A stretch of 18,197 nt of DNA from JBCCGI01 sp039029355 (GTDB lineage: Bacteria > Planctomycetota > UBA1135 > GCA-002686595): assembly GCA_039029355.1 (NCBI GenBank), contig JBCCGI010000126.1, positions 1 through 18,197 of the forward strand. The letters run 5' to 3'. The notes below the pieces were generated by a model that was not told the origin of the DNA, searched no databases, and saw only the letters and a program-made list of their open reading frames with translations. Numbering within the stretch: the first letter of the stretch is position 1; each line of letters begins with the position of its first letter. This document shows positions 13,460-18,197 of this stretch, one piece after another. Position numbers and translations under genes: made by a program.

Positions 13460-14187
13460 CGCGTCTCCAGGGCGTAGGGGATCGGATCGGTGCGGCCTGC
13501 CTCGCGGAAGCCCTTCAGGCGCAGCACGCACGCGTCGCAGCGGCCGCACGAGAGCGCGCCGCCGCCGGGCCCGCTGGGCTCGATCGGCGCGTAGCAGGTG
13601 TGCGTCAGCCCCAGGTCGACGCCGAGCTCTTCGGCGCGCAGGACGATGTCGCGCTTCGAGAGCGTGAGCAGCGGTGCGTGCACTCGGAAGCGTGCCCCGT
13701 CCTCGGCTCCGCTGGCGGTCGCAGCCCCGGCGAGCGCCTCAAAGGCGCGCAGGAACTCCGGGCGGCAGTCGGGGTAGCCGGAGTAGTCGACCGCGTTGAC
13801 GCCGACGAAGAGGTCGGTCGCGCCCAGGACCTCTGCCCAGCCAAGGGCGATCGAGAGGAACACGGTGTTGCGCGCCGGCACGTAGGTGCTCGGCACGCCG
13901 TCGCCGATGGCGTCCTCGCTGCGGCCCTGCGGGACGTCGCCGTCGCCGACCAGCGACGAGCCGCCGAGGGCGTCGAGGTCAACCCCTACGACGCGGTGCT
14001 CGGCGGCGTCCTGCGCGCGGGCGACGCGCCGCGCCGCCTCGAGCTCGCAGGAGTGCGTCTGCCCGTAGCGGATGGTCAGCGCGTACGGGCGAAAGCCGGC
14101 CCCCCGCGCCTCCGCCAGCACGACGGCGGAGTCCATGCCTCCCGACACGAGGCAGACGGCGGGGCGGGGGTCGGTGGGCGCGCTCAC
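13456..14187 (-). CDS. queC: 7-cyano-7-deazaguanine synthase QueC
   Basis: Encodes 243 residues from a GTG at 14187. QueC converts 7-carboxy-7-deazaguanine to preQ0 using ATP and ammonia, a step toward queuosine in tRNA (or deazaguanine in DNA). The PP-loop SGGMDS is at 15-20, followed by the usual ALTIRYGQTHSCELEAA segment, then VPARNTVFLSIALGWAE, and NAVDYSGYPDCRPEF. The four Zn-binding Cys are at 198, 214, 217 and 220 in THTCY and CGRCDAC. Length and motifs are full and intact. Upstream is only 49 nt to the secretin-N-like gene on the same strand. No other queuosine genes (queD, queE, queF, folE, tgt) lie in the window. The GTG has a poor Shine-Dalgarno, but no better start precedes SGGMDS. 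Confidence 0.97.
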   Translation of the reverse strand: MSAPTDPRPAVCLVSGGMDSAVVLAEARGAGFRPYALTIRYGQTHSCELEAARRVARAQDAAEHRVVGVDLDALGGSSLVGDGDVPQGRSEDAIGDGVPSTYVPARNTVFLSIALGWAEVLGATDLFVGVNAVDYSGYPDCRPEFLRAFEALAGAATASGAEDGARFRVHAPLLTLSKRDIVLRAEELGVDLGLTHTCYAPIEPSGPGGGALSCGRCDACVLRLKGFREAGRTDPIPYALETR

Positions 14188-14236
14188 GGCCCGGGCAGGT
14201 TAGCCCTTCGCACCCGGGCCGCAAGCGCGGGCGACG

Positions 14237-14965
14237 CTAGCGGCCGTCCTGGCCCGTCTGCTCGGGCCCGGGCTGAGCTTCGACGATCGCCTGCTGGCTG
14301 GCGGCGGCGGCCTTCAGCAGCTCGACCCACCCGGCGACCTCCGCGCCGGTGCCGGACATCAGCAGCGTGTGCTCCGAGAGCGCGAGCATCCGCTGGCGCG
14401 ACGAGTCGCTCGTCATCGAACGCATGCTGGTCGCGACCTGCCGCGCGTCGAGCGGCCAGACGTTGGACATCGTCTGCACGCACAGGGCGTGATGGTTCGC
14501 GTAGTCCGCGATGCGCCCCTCCTCGACCTCGACCCAGTGCCCGACGTTGTCGCGCGAATCCGGGTGGTAGATGGCCAGCAGCGGCGGGTCGGAGTGGCGG
14601 ATCTCGGCCAGCACGAAGCGGTGCCGGAAGAGCAGCCCCTCGACGAACGAGTAGACCTCCGCCTCGGGAACGGTGACGCCGCCCAGCAGCCCGACCTCGA
14701 CCTGCTCGACCTGCGCGCGGGTCGACTGGCTCATGACGATGTTCTGGCCGGTGACGCGGCTGAACTCGAGCAGCAGGTCGACCAGACGCAGGTCGCCGGC
14801 GGTGGCGTCCTGCACGACGAGCGCGTCGGACGGCAGCGGAAAGTGGCCGGCGTCGCTCGCCGCGGACTGCGCGGGCTGGGGCGACGCGGGCGCGGGGCCG
14901 TTGGCGAAGCCGACGGCGACCAGGATGCCGATGATGAGACCGATGGTAAGAACGCGTGAGTGCAC
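14237..14965 (-). CDS. Membrane-anchored secretin N-domain-like protein
   Basis: Encodes 242 residues from a GTG at 14965, chosen because GAGGAGG lies 8 nt upstream; the in-frame ATG at 15016 lies before that site. Residues about 5-21 are a hydrophobic anchor or signal (VLTIGLIIGILVAVGF), followed by a Pro/Ala-rich linker. Residues about 55-120 (LVDLLLEFSRVTGQNIVMS and onward) resemble the STN/N0 domain of secretins and TonB receptors. Residues about 160-230 (VWPLDARQVATSMRSM, then LALSEHTLLMSGTGAEVAGW) resemble a secretin N1 domain (PF03958 pattern). There is no secretin beta-barrel domain: the protein ends in a Gln/Gly-rich tail. It may be a periplasmic adaptor of a type II or type IV pilus-like machine or a stand-alone KH-like fold. 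Assignment is by motif likeness, so moderate. Confidence 0.7.
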   Translation of the reverse strand: MHSRVLTIGLIIGILVAVGFANGPAPASPQPAQSAASDAGHFPLPSDALVVQDATAGDLRLVDLLLEFSRVTGQNIVMSQSTRAQVEQVEVGLLGGVTVPEAEVYSFVEGLLFRHRFVLAEIRHSDPPLLAIYHPDSRDNVGHWVEVEEGRIADYANHHALCVQTMSNVWPLDARQVATSMRSMTSDSSRQRMLALSEHTLLMSGTGAEVAGWVELLKAAAASQQAIVEAQPGPEQTGQDGR

Positions 14966-14973
14966 TGGGACTG

Positions 14974-14980
14974 CCTCCTC
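14974..14980 (-). promoter_or_regulatory. Ribosome binding site deciding a GTG start
   Basis: GAGGAGG on the minus strand, 8 nt before GTG at 14965. It is the strongest Shine-Dalgarno in the upstream region and fixes the start of the secretin-N-like gene inside the longer open frame. Confidence 0.75.
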
Positions 14981-15143
14981 GAAAGCAGGGTTGGGCCGGC
15001 GCGGCGGGCAGGCCATGCCATGGGGGCTCCCCCGCGGCCGGCGCCTGGTTCCTCCGGATGGGTACCGCTAGGGACGCCGCTGGCGGGCGCGTCTTCCCGG
15101 AGAGTGCGACCGGACGCCGCAGGCCGCCCCCGGAAACGGACAG

Positions 15144-15161
15144 GGTCCCTTGTCCGGGACC
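15144..15161. promoter_or_regulatory. Inverted repeat exactly flanking the mrp -35 box
   Basis: GGTCCC (15144-15149) and GGGACC (15156-15161) are perfect reverse complements whose 6-nt spacer is the -35 hexamer TTGTCC. The geometry fits an operator for a dimeric repressor. The regulator is unknown. Confidence 0.45.
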
Positions 15162-15177
15162 GATCCGGCCCTACATT
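15150..15177 (+). promoter_or_regulatory. Probable sigma70-type promoter of mrp
   Basis: TTGTCC (15150-15155), a 16-nt spacer, TACATT (15172-15177). Transcription would start near 15184, giving a leader of about 60 nt before the GTG at 15245. Confidence 0.6.
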
Positions 15178-15191
15178 TGATGGCCCGAAAA

Positions 15192-15209
15192 GGCCGGCAC
15201 GGGCCGGCC
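15192..15209 (+). promoter_or_regulatory. Hairpin in the mrp leader
   Basis: GGCCGGC (15192-15198) pairs perfectly with GCCGGCC (15203-15209) around an ACGG loop. It would form at the very 5' end of the mrp transcript, 22 nt before the Shine-Dalgarno, and could stabilise the RNA or bind a regulator. Confidence 0.4.
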
Positions 15210-15230
15210 GATTCCCCCCCAACCGCCCCC

Positions 15231-15236
15231 GGAGAG
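15231..15236 (+). promoter_or_regulatory. Ribosome binding site of mrp
   Basis: GGAGAG, 8 nt before the GTG at 15245. It supports this GTG as the start over upstream in-frame ATGs within the control region. Confidence 0.65.
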
Positions 15237-15244
15237 CCCCCAAA

Positions 15245-16396
15245 GTGGCCCAAGTCACCCAGGACCAGGTCCTCGACGTCCTCCGCACCATCCAGGATCC
15301 CGACCTCCACAAGGACATCGTCAGCCTGGGCTTCATCACGAAGCACGAGGTGTCCGGCGGACGCGTCGACGTCGTCATCAACCTGACGACGCCCGCGTGC
15401 CCGGTGAAGGACCAGATGAAGGCCGAGGCCGAGCGCAAGCTGCGCGAGCTGCCCGGCGTCACCGAGGTCAGCGTCGAGATGACCGCCGAGGTGCGCGGGC
15501 AGGCCGGGCCGCCGCGCGACCTCGCTCCCAACATCAAGCACTTCATCGCGGTGTCGTCGGGCAAGGGCGGCGTCGGCAAGAGCACGGTGACCGTGAACCT
15601 CGCCGTCGCGCTGCAGGAGACCGGCGCGCGCGTGGGCGTGTTGGACTGCGACGTGTACGGGCCCGACATCCCGATGATGATGGGCCTCTCCGGCGAGCCC
15701 GAGGCGCAGGGCAAGAAGCTCATCCCGAAGATGCGCCACGGCGTCAAGACCATGTCGATCGGCTACCTCATCCCCGACGACAAGCCGGTGATCTGGCGCG
15801 GGCCGATGGTGCACAAGCTGATCGAGCAGTTCCTCGGCGACGTCGAGTGGGGCGAGCTCGACTACCTGCTGGTCGACATGCCGCCCGGGACCGGCGATGC
15901 GCAGCTCTCGCTGGCGCAGATCGTGCCGCTCTCCGGAGGCATCCTGGTGACCACGCCGCAGGCCGTCTCGACCTACGACGTCGCCAAGGCCGTCGCGATG
16001 TTCAACCAGGTGTCGGTCGACATCCTCGGCATCGTCGAGAACATGGCGGGCTTCGTGGTGAGCGGCCAGGTCGAGGGCTGCCCGGCGGGCACGCCGTTGA
16101 AGCTCGAGACCGGCACGGGCACCGAGACGCTCAGCATCGGCGACGACGGGCGCTTCGAGTCGGTCGTGCACATCTTCGGCGCCGGTGGCGCCGAGCGGCT
16201 CTCCGAGAAGTACGGCTTCCCGGTCCTCGGGCGCGTCCCGCTGAACCCCGCGGTCCGCGTCGGGGGAGACGGCGGCGACCCGATCACGCTGAGCGAGCCG
16301 GACTCGGTCGTCGCGCAGGCCTTCCGCGAGATCGCGGGACGCTTCGCGCAGCGCGTCGCGATCCGCGAGCACAAGACGCTTCCGATCCTTCAGTGA
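15245..16396 (+). CDS. mrp: Mrp/ApbC/NBP35-family Fe-S cluster carrier ATPase
   Basis: Encodes 383 residues from a GTG start. Residues about 3-82 are a MIP18/DUF59 domain (DPDLHKDIVSLGFI, then PACPVKDQM with Cys52). The P-loop NTPase follows: deviant Walker A SGKGGVGKST at 105-114, LDCDVYGPDIPMMMG at 133-147, WRGPM at 184-188, VDMPPGTGD at 210-218, and ENMAGF at 265-270. In the family these proteins bind and hand over Fe-S clusters, using a CxxC just after ENMxxF to hold a cluster at the dimer interface. Here that site reads VVSGQVEGCPAG and an insert of about 38 residues (271-308) precedes HIFGAGGAERL. Only one Cys (279) is present. The rest is intact, through LGRVPLNPAVRVGGDGGDPI. Frame and codon usage are continuous, so the change is not a sequencing frameshift. 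It has its own promoter. Confidence 0.95.
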   Translation: MAQVTQDQVLDVLRTIQDPDLHKDIVSLGFITKHEVSGGRVDVVINLTTPACPVKDQMKAEAERKLRELPGVTEVSVEMTAEVRGQAGPPRDLAPNIKHFIAVSSGKGGVGKSTVTVNLAVALQETGARVGVLDCDVYGPDIPMMMGLSGEPEAQGKKLIPKMRHGVKTMSIGYLIPDDKPVIWRGPMVHKLIEQFLGDVEWGELDYLLVDMPPGTGDAQLSLAQIVPLSGGILVTTPQAVSTYDVAKAVAMFNQVSVDILGIVENMAGFVVSGQVEGCPAGTPLKLETGTGTETLSIGDDGRFESVVHIFGAGGAERLSEKYGFPVLGRVPLNPAVRVGGDGGDPITLSEPDSVVAQAFREIAGRFAQRVAIREHKTLPILQ

Positions 16397-16402
16397 CCGT
16401 GG

Positions 16403-16428
16403 CGTGACGCGGTAACGCAGCCGTCACG
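16403..16428. promoter_or_regulatory. Inverted repeat with decamer in the loop
   Basis: CGTGACG (16403-16409) and CGTCACG (16422-16428) are perfect reverse complements around a 12-nt loop that contains GTAACGCAGC. It starts 7 nt after the mrp stop and ends just before the next gene's -35. It could be an mrp 3' hairpin (no T-tract follows) or an operator for the downstream gene. Confidence 0.45.
16412..16421 (+). repeat. Decamer GTAACGCAGC, copy 3
   Basis: Identical to the two copies upstream of the ABC operon. Here it lies in the mrp-propeller gene gap, 13 nt upstream of the proposed -35. Confidence 0.6.
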
Positions 16429-16433
16429 GCGCT

Positions 16434-16463
16434 TTGACGGCCGCGACCTTCGCGGGGTAAATG
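16434..16463 (+). promoter_or_regulatory. Possible promoter of the seven-repeat propeller gene
   Basis: TTGACG (16434-16439), 18-nt spacer, TAAATG (16458-16463). The -35 is close to consensus and the -10 is weak. It would give a leader of about 40 nt. Confidence 0.45.
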
Positions 16464-16498
16464 GCCCGGTCCCAACGCGGGCCTTCCCAAAACCCCTC

Positions 16499-16507
16499 GG
16501 AGGAGAG
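16499..16507 (+). promoter_or_regulatory. Strong ribosome binding site
   Basis: GGAGGAGAG lies 2 nt before the ATG at 16510. The core GGAG is about 7 nt from the start, well placed for efficient initiation. Confidence 0.7.
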
Positions 16508-16509
16508 TC

Positions 16510-18114
16510 ATGACCGCAAGAACCCTCGCTGCGTCGCTCGCCGCGCTCGGAGTCGCCTCGGCTCCGGCGCTCGCCCAGTGCCATCTCGCGAAGCTCGTGC
16601 CCGACGACTTCGCCGTCAACCAGGACTTCGGCTACGCGGTAGCCGTCGACGGCGCCACGGCGCTCGTCGGCTCGAACCTCGACAGCACCGTGGCCGAGAA
16701 CGGCGGAGCCGTCTACGTCTACGAAAGCACGCCGGACGGCTGGGTGCCGTCGGCCAAGCTGTTCGCGTCCGACGCGTCCGCAACCCTGCTCTTCGGCCAG
16801 GCGGTCGCCCTCGACGGCGACCGCGCGGTGATCGGCGCGAGCGCGGCCGGCAACGCCGGCGCCGCGTACGTCTTCGAGCGCTTCGGCCCGCTGTGGGTCG
16901 AGGTCGCGAAGCTCGAGCTCGAGAACCCCGCCACCGCCGACGACTTCGGCCGCAGCGTCGCGATCGACGGCGACCGTATCCTGATCGGCGCGCGCGGTGA
17001 GGACACCGCCGGGTCCGAAGCCGGAGCGGCGTTCCTCTACGAGCCCGACGGGTCCGGCTGGAGCCTGGTGGCCGAGCTGCGCGCGACCCCGCCCCTGCCG
17101 CTCGAGACCCTGGGCTATTCGGTGGACCTCGACGGCGACGTCGCGGTCCTCGGCGGCCCCTTCAGCAACCAGCCCGAGACGCCGCTGGGCGGCGTCGTCT
17201 ACGTGTTCGAACGCACGGAGGCGACGTGGACGCAGACCGCGCGCCTGCAACCCGCCGACCTGGCGCCGGTGGACCAGTTCGGTTGGGCGGTCGCCGTGTC
17301 CGGCGACACGATCGCCGCGTGCTCGCTGAACGCGCAGGTCGGCGGCACGGCCAGCGGAGCGACCTACTTCTTCGAGCGCGCCGGCGGCTCGTGGGTCGAG
17401 GACCAGAAGCTCACCGTCAAGGGACCCGCGTTCGGCGGCATCGGCTACGACGTCGCCCTCGACGGCGACCGCCTCGTCGCCTCCGCACCGAACGGGTTCG
17501 GCGCCCAGGGCCTGGTGTACGTCTTCGAGCGCGAGCCGAGCGGCTGGCAGGAGGCCTACAAGCTCCTCGCCCCGGCGGGGTCGTCCGCGGACCAGTACGG
17601 CTGGAGCGTCGGACTCGCGGGCGGGACCGTCGTCGTCGGCGACCCCCGGGATGACCTGGAGGACATCGCCGACGTCGGAGCGGCCCACATCCACGTCGTC
17701 GGCGGCGCCGAGTACGTCTCGATCACGCCGCGCACCACGACGATCTCGGCGCAGACCGGCGGCATCCAGCTCCTCGACCTCAGCACCTGCCCGCCGCAGA
17801 GCGGCGATCTCTGGTTCCTGCTCGGCTCGACGTCGGGAACGAGCCCCGGCGTGCCGCTGGGCGACGGCCTCGTGATCCCGCTCGTCGCGGATGACTACTT
17901 CGCGTATACGCTCGCGTACCCCAACTCGATCCCGCTTGTGTTCTCGCTCGACTTCATGCCGGCGGGCGGCATCACGACCGCGCAGGTCAGCATCCCCTTC
18001 GGCTTCCCCGAGCTGGCGGGCGTCGAGGCCCACCACGCGTTCGTGCTGATCGACCCGGCGACCCTCGCGCCGAAGCTGGTCAGCAACCCGGCGCCGCTCT
18101 CGATCGTGCCCTGA
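16510..18114 (+). CDS. Secreted seven-repeat FG-GAP propeller protein
   Basis: Encodes 534 residues. Residues 1-23 are a Sec signal peptide ending APALAQ; Cys25 follows Gln, so this is not a lipobox. Seven repeats follow, each opening FGxAVAVDG or a variant, then a strand such as RAVIGA, then GAAYVFE: at about residues 37, 96, 145, 198, 257, 313 and 359 (the last opens YGWSVGLAGG). They match the FG-GAP_2 pattern (PF14312-like), and seven units would make a complete beta-propeller. Unlike the other FG-GAP proteins here, the repeats lack the DxDxDG calcium loop. The C-terminal part (about 395-534) is a distinct beta-rich domain: ISAQTGGIQLLDLSTCPP, LLGSTSGTSPG, then FVLIDPATLAP to the end. It sits 113 nt after mrp with its own likely promoter. 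Ligand or partner unknown. Confidence 0.93.
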   Translation: MTARTLAASLAALGVASAPALAQCHLAKLVPDDFAVNQDFGYAVAVDGATALVGSNLDSTVAENGGAVYVYESTPDGWVPSAKLFASDASATLLFGQAVALDGDRAVIGASAAGNAGAAYVFERFGPLWVEVAKLELENPATADDFGRSVAIDGDRILIGARGEDTAGSEAGAAFLYEPDGSGWSLVAELRATPPLPLETLGYSVDLDGDVAVLGGPFSNQPETPLGGVVYVFERTEATWTQTARLQPADLAPVDQFGWAVAVSGDTIAACSLNAQVGGTASGATYFFERAGGSWVEDQKLTVKGPAFGGIGYDVALDGDRLVASAPNGFGAQGLVYVFEREPSGWQEAYKLLAPAGSSADQYGWSVGLAGGTVVVGDPRDDLEDIADVGAAHIHVVGGAEYVSITPRTTTISAQTGGIQLLDLSTCPPQSGDLWFLLGSTSGTSPGVPLGDGLVIPLVADDYFAYTLAYPNSIPLVFSLDFMPAGGITTAQVSIPFGFPELAGVEAHHAFVLIDPATLAPKLVSNPAPLSIVP

Positions 18115-18130
18115 CGCGGCGGAGCGAGGC

Positions 18131-18181
18131 GGGGGGGGGGGGGGGGGGCGCGACCGCCCCACGCCCCCCCCCCCCCCCCCC
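18131..18181. repeat. 18-G and 18-C homopolymer runs, likely artefact
   Basis: 18131-18148 is 18 consecutive G and 18164-18181 is 18 consecutive C, separated by 15 nt. A further 7-C run follows at 18184-18190. The runs are reverse complements of equal length and sit at the end of the window, right after the propeller gene stop. This is more like assembly or sequencing noise at a contig end than a biological hairpin. Confidence 0.7.
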
Positions 18182-18197
18182 GGCCCCCCCGCGCGCC

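Larger units (their letters stand above)
14966..15244. other. Divergent intergenic control region
   Basis: 279 bases between the secretin-N-like gene (minus) and mrp (plus). It holds the mrp promoter, an inverted repeat around its -35 and a leader hairpin, each listed separately. No convincing -10/-35 pair was found for the minus-strand gene. Confidence 0.6.

Noticed and set aside
15068..16372. 434-codon minus-strand open frame opposite mrp
   Set aside because: The plus strand has clear DUF59, Walker A and MPPGTGD motifs and a Shine-Dalgarno, and the antisense frame has none.
1..18197. Defence system, mobile element, prophage or biosynthetic cluster
   Set aside because: I looked for transposases, integrases, toxin-antitoxin pairs, nucleases, NRPS/PKS motifs and direct repeats at tRNA ends and found none. 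The tRNA-Asp 3' end has no obvious duplicated attachment site in the window.

Overview
This is a GC-rich bacterial window (roughly 70% G+C by eye, with strong G/C preference at third codon positions). The gene content suggests a Planctomycetota-type genome, probably one of the marine lineages that encode many large secreted FG-GAP/VCBS proteins with recurrent C-terminal modules. That assignment is inference from protein style; no rRNA or ribosomal protein is present to confirm it. Nearly everything from 24 to 14965 is on the minus strand. The two right-hand genes (15245-18114) are on the plus strand.

Layout from left to right: (1) 24-8639, a row of large secreted proteins: a small unrecognised exported protein, a 14-repeat VCBS protein, a possible 54-residue small ORF, an integrin-like FG-GAP protein, and a 902-residue protein built of three propeller-like modules, two of them nearly identical in DNA. 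(2) 8943-9019, tRNA-Asp(GTC) with its own strong promoter. (3) 9127-12482, a YbbAP/LolCDE-like ABC exporter pair, translationally coupled and closed by a 15-bp hairpin. (4) 12629-14187, queC and mazG with a 4-nt overlap. (5) 14237-14965, a membrane-anchored protein resembling only the N-terminal domains of a secretin. (6) 14966-15244, a divergent control region with a clear promoter and two inverted repeats. (7) 15245-16396, an Mrp/ApbC-type Fe-S carrier ATPase without the usual CxxC. (8) 16510-18114, a secreted seven-repeat FG-GAP propeller protein. The last ~70 bases are runs of 18 G and 18 C that look like a contig-end artefact.

How the genes relate: housekeeping functions (tRNA-Asp, queuosine/7-deazaguanine synthesis, house-cleaning nucleotide hydrolysis, Fe-S cluster delivery) are interspersed with a secretome block. 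The exported proteins have different N-terminal architectures but end in a small set of C-terminal modules. The 120-residue C-terminus shared by the VCBS protein and the triple-module protein is the best candidate here for a poorly described feature, such as a surface-sorting or anchoring domain. I see no CRISPR array, transposase, integrase, phage gene, defence island or biosynthetic cluster, and no self-evident new multigene system.
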